Shown in pieces: positions 7,757 through 16,169 of a stretch of 64,000 nt of DNA; position 1 is the first letter of the stretch, and each line of letters starts with the position of its first letter. The notes under the pieces were generated by a model. The model made no database searches and had not been told where the DNA came from. It was given only the letters and a program-made list of their open reading frames with translations. A program made the translations under genes and the position numbers. The stretch is from Arthrobacter sp. ZGTC412 (GTDB lineage Bacteria; Actinomycetota; Actinomycetes; Actinomycetales; Micrococcaceae), in contig NZ_PJII01000003.1 in assembly GCF_002929215.1 (NCBI RefSeq), positions 310,001 to 374,000 on the forward strand. The letters run 5' to 3'.

Positions 7757-8546
7757 GGTTGTTGCCTTCCAGCTTCAGGTTGTCCGGTGCGGCGGCGTTG
7801 AGCTCGCCGGGAATGGTTTCGGGCATGGGACCAAACGCTTCCTTCGCGTTGGACACCACCGCGCGCCCCATCATGAGGTTACCGGCTCCGCCAACCACCG
7901 CGCCGATGCCGAACGGCAGGGCCCGGCCGAACAGCGCGGTGCCCTGGCGCTTGAGGAGGTTCTTGAGGAAGGCTTTCTGGATCCGGTTCCGGACTGAACC
8001 GAAGCCGGGCACGGCCATCGACTTCGACAACACGTTGCCCCACGCGCTGGAGGCACTAAGGCCGTTACCCGCCGCCTGGCCGCTGAGCGTTCCCAGCAAT
8101 GCCGTGCCTTCCTCGCCGAGCATGAGGGCCATGACCATGGTGCTGGCCTTTTCCGGGTTGATCAGGCGGATGCCGTGCAGCTCAGCGAGTGAGGTGGCGT
8201 AGAGGGCGGTTGCCTCCAGGAATCCAACGGTCGCCGCAGCGGAGAGACCGAGGGAGGCCACGGTGCCAACGCCGGGAACGACGGCGGTGGCGCCAACCAG
8301 CGCCCCGCCGCCGGTGACGGCGCGGAGGTAGTCGCGCTCCAGGATGTCGGCCAGCTGGGCGGCCGTGGCGCGAGGGTGCTTGCGCTGCAGCCGGCGAATG
8401 TATGCCAGGACCAGCGGGCGCTGGATCTCCACTGCCTTCAGGAGCATATTGTGGACGCCCGGCTTCGGTTTGCCGTCCTCATCGAATACGGCTTTGTGGG
8501 CGGTTTCGTGTGCGATTCGTACCGCGGGATTGCTGCGCTTGGCCAT
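7740..8546 (-). CDS. hypothetical Gly/Ala-rich membrane protein
   Basis: About 268 residues. A charged N-terminal third (RLQRKHPRATAAQLADILER) is followed by long Gly/Ala-rich hydrophobic stretches (GGGALVGATAVVPGVGTVAS, and FGIGAVVGGAGNLMMGRAVV near the end). The pattern resembles EcsC-like or bacteriocin-like membrane-associated proteins, but I do not assign a family. I prefer the ATG at 8546, which has AGAGGT a few bases upstream, over the GTG at 8552. Its 3' end overlaps pxpA by 17 bp. A degenerate copy of the TAAGCATGCTTA motif lies about 50 bp upstream (8598-8610), as in front of other small membrane-protein genes here. Confidence 0.72.
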   Translation of the reverse strand: MAKRSNPAVRIAHETAHKAVFDEDGKPKPGVHNMLLKAVEIQRPLVLAYIRRLQRKHPRATAAQLADILERDYLRAVTGGGALVGATAVVPGVGTVASLGLSAAATVGFLEATALYATSLAELHGIRLINPEKASTMVMALMLGEEGTALLGTLSGQAAGNGLSASSAWGNVLSKSMAVPGFGSVRNRIQKAFLKNLLKRQGTALFGRALPFGIGAVVGGAGNLMMGRAVVSNAKEAFGPMPETIPGELNAAAPDNLKLEGNNLGSQR

Positions 8547-8597
8547 GGTCACCTCTGTTGGTCTCGCCGGCCGCGTCGGATGCGGCCTTTCCTAATA

Positions 8598-8610
8598 CTA
8601 AGGTTGCTTA
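8598..8610 (-). promoter_or_regulatory. degenerate TAAGCATGCTTA-like site
   Basis: Read on the minus strand the site is TAAGCAACCTTAG, matching 11 of 13 bases of TAAGCATGCTTAG found at 36302. It lies about 50 bp upstream of the 8546 gene start. Alone it is weak evidence; it is listed because the three better copies also precede small membrane or stress-type genes. Confidence 0.3.
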
Positions 8611-8698
8611 ACACTAGGCCAGGGCACCCCTGCCCCACGTGGTTGTGAGGGTAGTTGCCCTGCTGTCCGGGTATCCGTCCAAAGCCTAGACTTACCCT

Positions 8699-10015
8699 AT
8701 GCCCGCCCCCAAAGCCCTGCGGCCGTTTGCCCATCGTGAGTACCGGGTACTGATTTCGGCGCTTGCCGTCTCCATTTTTGGTTCCGGAATGTGGGCCGTT
8801 GCCATGGTCTACCAGGTGATCCATCTGGGCGGCGGACCGCTTGAGCTGTCCCTGGTGGCTGCCGCCGGCAGTGTGGGATTGGTGGGCTTCCTCCTGGCCG
8901 GCGGGATCGCCGCCGACCGGATTCCGCAGCGCCGCCTGATCATCGCCGTGGAGGGAGCCAACCTCGCCGTTATCGCGGCCATCAGCGGGCTGGCCATGGC
9001 GGGGTGGCTGCAACTCTGGCATCTTGCTGTGGGTGCCTTCGTGCTGGGCGTGGGAGCGGCGTTCTTCTTCCCCGCCTATTCCGCCATCCTGCCGCGCATC
9101 CTCCCGGCGGAGGACCTGCTGGCAGCGAACGGTGTGGAGGGTTCCATGCGGCCGGTGCTCCAGCAGGCGGCAGGTCCTGCGGTGGCGGGCATCGTGGTGG
9201 CTGCCCTCTCGCCGTCCCATGCCGTCACGGCGGTGGCCGTCTGCCACCTTACGGCCTTCATCATCCTGAACTTCCTGGGCCAGCACGCAATGGACGCGCC
9301 TGTCAACGGAGCCGAAGACGGCACCCATGCGACGGGAGCGGAGCGCGGCAAGTCGTCCTTCCTCCAGGACCTGCGCGAGGGCGTCATCTACACGCTGCGC
9401 ACTCCATGGCTGCTGTGGACGCTGCTGTGGGCGTGCATCTCGGTCCTGTTCCTGATCGGCCCCATCGAGGTGCTGCTGCCGTTTGTGGTGCGCGACCAGC
9501 TGGACGGCGACTCGCGCATGTTCGGCTTCCTCCTCGCCGTGATGGGCGTGGGCGCGGCCTTGGGCTCGCTGTTGACGGCTTCCCTGAGGCTGCCCCGGCG
9601 CTACCTCACGGTGATGATGGTCTCCTGGGGCGCGGGCAGCCTGCCAGTGGCCGCCGTCGGGATCATGGACAGCTTTTGGGTCCTCGCCGCTGCCCTCTTC
9701 ATCTGGGGCGTGACCGGCAGCGTGGGCATGGTCATCTGGGGTACCCTGCTCCAGCGGCGCGTCCCGCCCCATCTTCTGGGCCGGGTCTCCAGCCTGGACT
9801 TCTTTGTGTCGCTCGCCCTGATGCCCGTGTCCATGGCCCTTGCCGGGCCGGCCGCTGAGGTCCTGCCCATCTGGCTGATCTTCCTCGTGGCCGGCCTCGT
9901 GTGCCCCATCATGGCGGTCATCGCGATGATGGTTGCACGCATGCCCGACGACGAACTGGCCCACCCGCTGGACCGGGCACATGAGGTGGAACGTTCGACG
10001 GCGGCGGGAGACTAG
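8699..10015 (+). CDS. MFS transporter, EntS/MFS_3-like exporter
   Basis: A 438-residue protein with about twelve membrane helices and the MFS_3/EntS-like layout. The cytosolic loop after helix 2 reads GGIAADRIPQRRLI, close to motif A of major facilitator exporters. The N-terminus (LRPFAHREYRVLISALAVSIFGSGMW) is typical for drug and small-molecule efflux members. A charged central loop near residue 205 (HATGAERGKSSFLQD) separates the two six-helix halves. The substrate is unknown. It is monocistronic: divergent from the 8546 gene and convergent with the GH65 gene. Confidence 0.88.
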   Translation: MPAPKALRPFAHREYRVLISALAVSIFGSGMWAVAMVYQVIHLGGGPLELSLVAAAGSVGLVGFLLAGGIAADRIPQRRLIIAVEGANLAVIAAISGLAMAGWLQLWHLAVGAFVLGVGAAFFFPAYSAILPRILPAEDLLAANGVEGSMRPVLQQAAGPAVAGIVVAALSPSHAVTAVAVCHLTAFIILNFLGQHAMDAPVNGAEDGTHATGAERGKSSFLQDLREGVIYTLRTPWLLWTLLWACISVLFLIGPIEVLLPFVVRDQLDGDSRMFGFLLAVMGVGAALGSLLTASLRLPRRYLTVMMVSWGAGSLPVAAVGIMDSFWVLAAALFIWGVTGSVGMVIWGTLLQRRVPPHLLGRVSSLDFFVSLALMPVSMALAGPAAEVLPIWLIFLVAGLVCPIMAVIAMMVARMPDDELAHPLDRAHEVERSTAAGD

Positions 10016-10055
10016 GCTGCAGGGTCGCGCGCCTGCGCGTTCGGCTTCCCGGCAT

Positions 10056-12398
10056 TTAGCTGTGGGCGCGCACTACCGGAATGCTCGCCGTCGGATGTCC
10101 ACTGGGAAACACCGTGGGTTCCGGTTCCGGCACGGGTTCAAGTGCTACCCGGACGGGCTCGGCGCCCACGCTGAGCAGGTGTCCGCGGACGTCCAGCTCA
10201 AGGGCGTCGCCGTCCTGGACAGTCAGGGTGATGGCACCGGCGTCGAGCTCCACCAGCAGCAGGCGACCGCGGATCTTGAGGTGGAACGTCAGGCCTTCCC
10301 AGTCGGCAGGCAGCCGCGGATCGAAGTACGGGACCGGGCCCTGGTCCCGCAGGCCGGCGAAGCCGCAGACCAGGGAGCTCCACACACCGCCGGTGGAGGC
10401 GATGTGCACACCGTCGATGGTGTTGCCGTGCGTATCGTCCAGGTCGATGAACACGGCGTTGGTGAAGTGCTCCAGCGCTTCGCGGGAGTACCCCACCTCC
10501 GCGGCCATAATGCCTTGGACGCAGGCGGACAGCGTCGAATCACCTGTAGTCAGCGGGTCATAGAAATCAAAGGCCCGCTGTTTTTCCTCGGCGGTGAAGT
10601 CCTGCCACTGCAGGAACATGGCCAGGACTGTGTCCGCCTGCTTCAGGACCTGGTGGCGGTATATGACCAGCGGGTGGAAATGCAGGAGCAGCGGGTACTT
10701 GGACCGGGGCGTCGTCCAGTCCCAGGGTTCCAGGTGCATAAAGTCGTTGTCCTGCGAGTGGACCTGCATGCGCTCGTCGAACGGCAGCTGCATCCGGTTC
10801 GCGGCGGCCTGCCACAGCTCCCGCTCTTCCTGGCTGATGACGGCATGATCAAGGGCCGCGGCAGCACGGAGGTTGAAGCGGGCCATAACGTTTGTGTAGA
10901 GGTTGTCGTTGACCACGGCCGTGTATTCGTCCGGCCCCGTGACGCCATGGATGTGGAAGAGGCCGTCCTTGCCGAAGAAGCCCAGCGAGATCCACATGCG
11001 CGCCGTTTCGATCAGCAACTCGGCGCCGATTCCTTCACGAAACGCGGCGTCCCCCGTGGCCCACACGTACCGGTTGGTGGCAAAGGCGATAGCGGCGGCG
11101 ATGTGGAACTGGGCGGTGCCGGCGGCGTAGTAGGCGCTGGCTTCGAGCCCGTTGATGGTGCGCCACGGAAACAACGCCCCGTCCACACTCAGCTCCTTCG
11201 CCCGGATCTTTGCTTCCGGAAGAATGCCGTGGCGGAATTCCAGGACCTGGCGGGCACCGTCGGGATTGGTGTAGGTCAGGTACGGCAGGAGATAGACCTC
11301 CTGGTCCCAGAAATAGTGGCCCTCGTAGCCGGAACCGGTCACGCCCTTGGCGGGAATGCCGGCAACGTCCGCACGTGCGGTTGCCTGGGCAAGCTGGAAC
11401 AGGTTCCACCGAATGGCCTGCTGCAGTTCGGGCTGGCCGGCCACCACGATGTCCGAGGTGGACCAGTAGTCGCGGTAGTGCGCTTCACTTTGGGCGAAGA
11501 TGTCCTGGACGGAACGCAGGTTTCCTTCTGCCACGGAAGCCGGGTCAACCGACGGTTCCTGGATGGCGGCGCCGGCCGCGTAGCTGACGCTCTTTTCCAG
11601 GCGGAACGGCTCGTCGGCACTGACTGCCAGGACGTAGCGGACGCTGCTGTCGTCCTGGTCCACGAGGGTGTCGAACGGCTGGTGCCCGGCGGACGTCCAA
11701 TGGTCCACCGCAACGCCCACCCGTTGCTTGGATTCGGCGGCCTCCCAAGCCAGCCGGAGCGACCCGTCCCCGCCGTCGAGGCGCAGGGGCAGCAACACCC
11801 GGCCGGCGTGGCGGCCTGCCCGGCGGGGATCGTGGACGGAGTGGTCTTCCACCGGCTGGTCCTGGCGGTTGATTACCGAGGAGGTGACGTCCACGGAGAC
11901 CTCGCGGTCGGTAGCCACCTCCAGCGAGATGCCAAGGGTTCCCCGGGAATCGAACCCGACGGCGCGCCGCTCCGTGGTGGTGACGGTCGCGCCGGAGCGG
12001 CACTGCCAGGTGATCCGGCACTCGTAGACGCCGGTGGAGAAATCAACGGCGCGCCGGTACTCCAGCACCTCGGATTCGGCCAGGCTGAGGGCTTCGCCGT
12101 CGATGATGACTGCAAAGTTGTTGGCGTCCGGGATGTACAGGATGCGCTGGCCGGTGCGGGCGAAGCCGAATGCGTTTTCGGCATGCTTGATGTCCCAGAT
12201 TTCGTGCAGGCCATTGATGAAGCTGCCGGGCAGGTCAGAGTCGGCTGCCGCCCAGTGGGCGCCGCGGATTCCCAAGTGTCCGTTACCCAGTGCAAAGAGG
12301 GTTTCCAGTGTCCCTTCGGTGCCCTGTTCGTGGCGTGTTTCCACAAGTTGCCAGGGGGTGTTGGGGAACCTTTCGCGGTCCGCAGAGATCAGTGCCAT
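10056..12398 (-). CDS. glycoside hydrolase family 65 disaccharide phosphorylase
   Basis: GH65 enzymes mostly cleave alpha-linked disaccharides (maltose, trehalose, kojibiose, nigerose) with phosphate, giving glucose and beta-glucose 1-phosphate. At 780 residues this has the full family architecture: N-terminal beta-sandwich, (alpha/alpha)6 barrel and C-terminal sheet. The catalytic acid lies in GVTGPDEYT (Glu491). EGHYFWDQEVYLLP and the loop TTGDSTLSACVQGI, which in phosphorylases holds phosphate, are also present. The neighbouring beta-phosphoglucomutase would turn the product into glucose 6-phosphate, which argues for phosphorolysis rather than hydrolysis. Which disaccharide it uses cannot be read from the sequence. 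It lies 145 bp downstream of the mutase gene, on the same strand. Confidence 0.92.
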   Translation of the reverse strand: MALISADRERFPNTPWQLVETRHEQGTEGTLETLFALGNGHLGIRGAHWAAADSDLPGSFINGLHEIWDIKHAENAFGFARTGQRILYIPDANNFAVIIDGEALSLAESEVLEYRRAVDFSTGVYECRITWQCRSGATVTTTERRAVGFDSRGTLGISLEVATDREVSVDVTSSVINRQDQPVEDHSVHDPRRAGRHAGRVLLPLRLDGGDGSLRLAWEAAESKQRVGVAVDHWTSAGHQPFDTLVDQDDSSVRYVLAVSADEPFRLEKSVSYAAGAAIQEPSVDPASVAEGNLRSVQDIFAQSEAHYRDYWSTSDIVVAGQPELQQAIRWNLFQLAQATARADVAGIPAKGVTGSGYEGHYFWDQEVYLLPYLTYTNPDGARQVLEFRHGILPEAKIRAKELSVDGALFPWRTINGLEASAYYAAGTAQFHIAAAIAFATNRYVWATGDAAFREGIGAELLIETARMWISLGFFGKDGLFHIHGVTGPDEYTAVVNDNLYTNVMARFNLRAAAALDHAVISQEERELWQAAANRMQLPFDERMQVHSQDNDFMHLEPWDWTTPRSKYPLLLHFHPLVIYRHQVLKQADTVLAMFLQWQDFTAEEKQRAFDFYDPLTTGDSTLSACVQGIMAAEVGYSREALEHFTNAVFIDLDDTHGNTIDGVHIASTGGVWSSLVCGFAGLRDQGPVPYFDPRLPADWEGLTFHLKIRGRLLLVELDAGAITLTVQDGDALELDVRGHLLSVGAEPVRVALEPVPEPEPTVFPSGHPTASIPVVRAHS

Positions 12399-12543
12399 GG
12401 TGTTGGGGTCCTTGTGCGAGGGGCGGTGCTGCCGGCCGGGCCGGCTGGGGCGTGCCGAGAGGTTGAGGGAGTTCGGATGCTGCCGGGGAAAGCAGCGGGC
12501 GGCTGCCGGGGGAAGGCTGCCTTGGGGAAGACTTGCGGTGTGG

Positions 12544-13293
12544 CTAGAGGAGCTCGTCGAGCTCGTTGACCACCACGGTGGCTCCGGCGTCGAACAGGGT
12601 CTGCCGTCCGGCGCCGCGGTCCACCCCGACTACGGAGTGGAAGGAGCCCGCGTTTCCGGCCTGCACTCCGGAAACTGCGTCCTCCACCACTACGCATTCC
12701 TCGCTGGGCAGATCCAGCAGCGTGGCGGCGTATTCGTACGTAGCGGGGCTGGGCTTGCCGGGCAGGCCTTCCCTGGCTGCCACCACGCCGTCCACCACCA
12801 CCGGGAAGTGGCGGCTGAGGCCGGCGGCTTCCAGGACGGCGGGTGCGTTGCGGGAGGAAGAGACGACGGCGACCTTCAGTCCGCGATCCAGCGCGGCTGC
12901 AAGGAATCGCACGGAACCCTCGAAGGGCTCGACGCCCGCGCTCACGATGTTATTGAAGATCCCGTTCTTCCGGTTGCCCAGGCCCTGCACCGTGATGTTG
13001 GCGGGGTCGTCGTCGGTGGGACCCTCGGGGAGCACGATCCCGCGCGAGGCCAGGAAGTCCCGGACACCGTCGAAGCGCGGCTTACCGTCGATGTGGTCGA
13101 AGTAGTCGCTTTCGCTGTAGCCGGCAACCTGCGGCTGCGATGCAAGGTAGCTTTCAAACAGTTCCTGCCAGGCCTGCTCGTGCACGGTGGCCGTGGGGGT
13201 CAGCACGCCGTCAAGGTCGAAGAGAATGGCAGAGGCGCCGGCCCAAGCGGAGAGCTCAGGGGTTCGTTGGTCGGTAGCCATGTTTTTAGTCAT
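12544..13293 (-). CDS. pgmB: beta-phosphoglucomutase-type HAD phosphatase/mutase
   Basis: HAD-superfamily protein of 249 residues. Motif I is ILFDLDGVLTPT, with nucleophile Asp26 and acid/base Asp28 as in beta-phosphoglucomutase. Further motifs are VAVVSSSRNAP (motif II Ser), GKPSPATYEYAA (motif III Lys) and VVVEDAVSGVQAG (motif IV acidic pair). The mutase interconverts beta-glucose 1-phosphate and glucose 6-phosphate, completing the phosphorolytic pathway started by the GH65 enzyme downstream. A phosphatase role is possible but less likely given that neighbour. A perfect LacI-type palindrome lies 316 bp upstream, so the operon may have a long leader. Confidence 0.9.
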   Translation of the reverse strand: MTKNMATDQRTPELSAWAGASAILFDLDGVLTPTATVHEQAWQELFESYLASQPQVAGYSESDYFDHIDGKPRFDGVRDFLASRGIVLPEGPTDDDPANITVQGLGNRKNGIFNNIVSAGVEPFEGSVRFLAAALDRGLKVAVVSSSRNAPAVLEAAGLSRHFPVVVDGVVAAREGLPGKPSPATYEYAATLLDLPSEECVVVEDAVSGVQAGNAGSFHSVVGVDRGAGRQTLFDAGATVVVNELDELL

Positions 13294-13692
13294 CAGCGGT
13301 GCGGTGTCCTTTCAGGACGGCGGGCAGCCCCGAGGGTGGGATGCTTGGGAGTGGGGAGGCCTCGATGCCCTGACGACCTGCAGGCGCGGCATGCGGCCGG
13401 CGGCGCGGGAAGTGCGGCGGCCATAAGCTTGCTGATCGTTCTACATCCATCATGAACGTGTTGTGCGCCACGGGACAAGCCAGCGGAACCTGCGACGGGG
13501 ACAGCGACGCCAAGGGCACCAGGCCATTTCGGGCCGCAGTAAACCGTCCGCACCGCACCGCTCTCCTTGTCCGCCCAGCTCAGGGCCGCAATAAAGGCCG
13601 AAGACGAGTGTAAGCGCTTACAAATTTGGCTGGCAACTGCTTTTTCCAGCGAGCAGAACTGTGACGCACTTCACAGTCGCGAGCCGGTCCAT
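13294..13692. other. intergenic region with regulatory site
   Basis: About 400 bp without a convincing gene; the open frames here have atypical, Arg/Pro-rich translations. It should hold the promoter and leader of the pgmB-GH65 operon and the 3' end signals of the esterase gene. The only sharp signal I see is the palindrome at 13609-13622. Confidence 0.6.
13609..13622. promoter_or_regulatory. LacI/GalR-type operator palindrome
   Basis: TGTAAGCGCTTACA is a perfect 14-bp palindrome and fits the LacI-family operator pattern GnAAnCGnTTnC with central CG. It is the only strong dyad in the gap upstream of pgmB and GH65, so it probably controls that operon in response to a sugar. No LacI gene is adjacent; the only one in this window is at 44136-45173. 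Confidence 0.6.
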
Positions 13693-14331
13693 TTACGTGT
13701 CCGCAGGTCCATTCGTCCTCAGCACGTAATGGCGCAGGAACGCACTCACGTCCACCATCTCAGTTTTGGACATCGCATGCCCCATGCCCGGGTAGGTCCT
13801 GGCGGTGAGGAGCGTGTTGTTCTGGAGCCACTCCTCGGTGTAAGCGATGGCGTCTTCATTAATGACCAGATCGGCCTTGTCCCGCCCCCAGAAGAAGGGC
13901 GGCCTGGTGTCGAAGGATTCGGTGAGTGACAGCAGTTCATTCTCAAGCACAAAACCGGAAAGCCCTACAACAGCCGAATAGTCCTTGGGGTGGAGGCGCA
14001 GCAGCGTGCTGGCCATCGCCATGCCCTGCGAATAACCAAGCAGGCTCACGCTGGTGTGCTGGCCCTTGACGGTGTTGATCCAGGTCTGGACGGCGCTCGA
14101 GGCCTTGATGACGTCGGCAAAGTCATTGGCGAGGAAGTAATTCAGCAGGAACCAGCCGTAGTGGTCGCCGATGGCCATGGGAGCACGCAGGGCCGCGCAG
14201 GTGAATTCGGCCGGCAGGTACTCAAAGAGCCGGACCATGCGCGACTCATCCGTGCCGTAGCCGTGCATCATCACCAATAACGGGGTGCCTGCCCGGTCGG
14301 CCTCGGGCTTGGACCACACAACTGTTTCCAT
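13693..14331 (-). CDS. carboxylesterase/phospholipase (alpha/beta hydrolase)
   Basis: A 212-residue alpha/beta hydrolase of the carboxylesterase/phospholipase (YpfH-like) group. Visible catalytic parts: oxyanion loop MMHGYGTDE near residue 22, nucleophile elbow LLGYSQGMA with Ser101, an acidic residue in WGRDKADLVI (Asp151 or Asp154), and His185 in PGMGHAMS. No signal peptide, so cytoplasmic. The substrate is an ester or lysophospholipid by family only. The serine-hydrolase gene ends 9 bp before its start codon on the same strand, so the two are likely cotranscribed. Confidence 0.9.
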   Translation of the reverse strand: METVVWSKPEADRAGTPLLVMMHGYGTDESRMVRLFEYLPAEFTCAALRAPMAIGDHYGWFLLNYFLANDFADVIKASSAVQTWINTVKGQHTSVSLLGYSQGMAMASTLLRLHPKDYSAVVGLSGFVLENELLSLTESFDTRPPFFWGRDKADLVINEDAIAYTEEWLQNNTLLTARTYPGMGHAMSKTEMVDVSAFLRHYVLRTNGPADT

Positions 14332-14340
14332 CGCATCAGC

Positions 14341-15510
14341 CTAACGAGGCAGGTTGAGAAGGAGCCTGAAGCCGTGCCGGTCCAGCGGTGCTGACGTTGC
14401 GGACAGCAGCACGACGGCGGTGCCCTCCTTCCGGTCCAGGCCGATCCACGAGCGGAACCCGCCCGTAGCCCCGTTGTGCATCGTGACGGTGCGTCCCTTC
14501 ACGCCAAGGCTGAGCCAGGCCGCCCCGATGCGGGCAGCGGGGCCGGCGAAGTCGGACACAGGATCAAGGGCGGACGCTCCCGGCACGCTTCCCTGCAGAA
14601 GGACACGGGCCAGTTCCCCCATGTCGCCGATAGTCGCCCGCCACCCTCCGGCGGGAGCCAGGGCTTCGCCGGTCCACGGCTGCATTATCCGCCCGGAACG
14701 GCTGCGGCCGGGCAGAGCGTCTTGCCGGAGTTCGAGGGGCGAGGCCGGAGCATAGAGCGAAGCCAGGCCGAGCGGCCCGGTGATCCGCCGGACCATGAGC
14801 TCCCGGTACGTAGTCCCGGCTCCCGCAGCGATCGCATGGCCCAAGAGTTCGAAGCCGAAATTCGAGTAGCGGGGCTTGGGAGTCTGCAGCCGCACAGTCC
14901 TGGCCTGGACAAGCAACTCGTCAAGCGTCTCCCCGTACGGGTTGGCCCCGTGGAGCAACAACGCCAGCGTTCTACCCGCCGTAGCCTGCGATTTCGGAAG
15001 CCTGGGCAACCCGGAGGCGTGGCGGCTGATGGATTCAAGGGTGACCTTCGCCGGTTCGCAGTCTTGCAGAGGCAGAAGGTCCCCCAAGGTGGTGGTGCGG
15101 TCCACCTCTCCGCGGTCAACCGCGTCGGCGTACAGCAGGCCCGTGAGCCCCTTCGAGACAGATCCGATTTCATAGTCAGCTTCAAGTGGGGCGTTGACGC
15201 TTGCCACTTTCAGCACTCCGTCCCGCACCAATGCAATGGCAGAGGGACCGGTGGATCCGCGGCTGGTTCGGGCCGGCCTCGAGCGGTGCCAGTTGGACCC
15301 CCAAGGCCGCCTCTGCTGCAGGATGCTCAGGGCCTCCCGGGCGCCCGGGTCACCATAAAACTGAACAGCCAAATGCTCTTCCATTGCGCCTTCAGACCCA
15401 TCCCCCATGCCTCCAGTATTACCTGCCGTCAGCCACTGCAATCCCGCCCGTCCCAGCGGCCCCACAACTGGGCCGCCGAAACTGCCGCGCCTGATCATTG
15501 AATACGGCAA
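14341..15510 (-). CDS. beta-lactamase-fold serine hydrolase
   Basis: A penicillin-binding-protein-like serine hydrolase (beta-lactamase/class C fold). The SxxK motif is in EIGSVSKGLTG (Ser117, Lys120 counted from 15510), the YxN motif in RYSNFGFELLG near residue 212, and a late HNGATGG replaces KTG, as in esterase-type members. Family members include esterases and D-aminopeptidases, so true beta-lactamase activity is not implied. No clear signal peptide. The start is uncertain: ATG codons at 15408 and 15384 are closer to the conserved domain, and no convincing ribosome site marks any of them. It lies just upstream of the esterase gene. Confidence 0.82.
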   Translation of the reverse strand: MPYSMIRRGSFGGPVVGPLGRAGLQWLTAGNTGGMGDGSEGAMEEHLAVQFYGDPGAREALSILQQRRPWGSNWHRSRPARTSRGSTGPSAIALVRDGVLKVASVNAPLEADYEIGSVSKGLTGLLYADAVDRGEVDRTTTLGDLLPLQDCEPAKVTLESISRHASGLPRLPKSQATAGRTLALLLHGANPYGETLDELLVQARTVRLQTPKPRYSNFGFELLGHAIAAGAGTTYRELMVRRITGPLGLASLYAPASPLELRQDALPGRSRSGRIMQPWTGEALAPAGGWRATIGDMGELARVLLQGSVPGASALDPVSDFAGPAARIGAAWLSLGVKGRTVTMHNGATGGFRSWIGLDRKEGTAVVLLSATSAPLDRHGFRLLLNLPR

Positions 15511-15533
15511 CTACGCGCTGTAGCGTGACGCGT

Positions 15534-15559
15534 GACGGAAAGCATGCTTAGTAACCGTC
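15534..15559. promoter_or_regulatory. AAGCATGCTT palindrome upstream of DUF6458 gene
   Basis: AAGCATGCTT (15540-15549) is a perfect 10-bp palindrome, extended by outer arms GACGG (15534-15538) and CCGTC (15555-15559). It lies 53 bp upstream of the gene at 15603. The same core occurs at 36302-36313 and, with one change, at 63141-63150, each time in front of a small gene. It is probably the site of a shared regulator or part of a promoter. Confidence 0.5.
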
Positions 15560-15602
15560 ATGGGCTGCGCAGACGCCCTTCCGCCACGACAAGGAGCAAC
15601 AC

Positions 15603-15860
15603 ATGAGAATCGGATCCGCCATCTTCCTCATTGCCATCGGCGCCATCCTTGCCTGGGCGGTCACCCCAGGGCTTATCCCCTTCATGGACCAGGTGCTGGT
15701 TGGTTACATCCTGATCGGCGTCGGCGTCATCGGCCTTATCGCCTCGCTCGTGCTCGCCTCGCCGGGACGCAGCCGCCGGATCAGCGAAACCCGTTCAGTC
15801 GTGGACCCCAACACCGGGGAGCGCATCACCCGAAATGAAAGCCGCGACGGCGCATTGTAG
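15603..15860 (+). CDS. DUF6458-family small membrane protein
   Basis: An 85-residue protein with two membrane helices (GSAIFLIAIGAILAWAVT and GYILIGVGVIGLIASLVL) and a polar tail carrying VDPNTGERI, the layout of DUF6458 proteins of actinobacteria. The function is unknown. The start has a good ribosome site (AGGAG) about 6 bp upstream. The gene stands alone between an AAGCATGCTT motif upstream and a strong terminator downstream. Confidence 0.85.
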   Translation: MRIGSAIFLIAIGAILAWAVTPGLIPFMDQVLVGYILIGVGVIGLIASLVLASPGRSRRISETRSVVDPNTGERITRNESRDGAL

Positions 15861-15891
15861 CCAGGCAGGAAAAACTGCCGTGAACCCGACA

Positions 15892-15930
15892 AAGCCGGGC
15901 TGGACCACTGCGGTCCGGCCCGGCTTTTGT
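15892..15930 (+). terminator. rho-independent terminator after DUF6458 gene
   Basis: A 15-bp stem, AAGCCGGGCTGGACC paired with GGTCCGGCCCGGCTT (one G-T pair), has a short loop and runs into TTTTGTTGTT. It lies 31 bp after the stop codon of the DUF6458 gene. Confidence 0.85.
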
Positions 15931-16029
15931 TGTTCCGGTCACTTCCCTCCGCGTCAGCGCTCTAAGACGTCGCAAAGCACCCGGCCCCTCACCCAATCTG
16001 CAATACATATTGTTTCGTGTGGGTTTCCA

Positions 16030-16059
16030 TTGACAAACCAACAGAAGCAAAGATAAAGT
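16030..16059 (+). promoter_or_regulatory. predicted promoter of the fructose operon
   Basis: TTGACA at 16030-16035 is followed after 18 bp by TAAAGT at 16054-16059, a reasonable housekeeping-sigma promoter. It lies about 110 bp before the regulator start. The A-rich surroundings stand out from the GC-rich neighbourhood. The region 15861-16169 otherwise holds only the DUF6458 terminator and this leader. Confidence 0.5.
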
Positions 16060-16169
16060 CAAGTAACTCAACATCATGTGATGCCAGTCACGCAGCAGCG
16101 TGGCGTTCCCATCATCTGAAGCAGCACCATCAACAGCCGCACCATCAAGCCTTACGCAACGGAGGGTAT

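Noticed and set aside
12399-12543. Possible extra gene between pgmB and GH65
   Set aside because: Only 145 bp of GC-rich sequence with no start signal or open frame of protein-like composition.
9933-12569. Very long open frame on the plus strand opposite the GH65 gene
   Set aside because: Its translation is rich in Gly, Val, Arg and His with no recognisable domain; it mirrors the codon bias of the real GH65 gene on the other strand.
16017-16169. 51-residue N-terminal extension of the DeoR regulator
   Set aside because: His/Gln-rich and not family-like; it overlaps the predicted promoter, while the GTG at 16170 gives the standard start.
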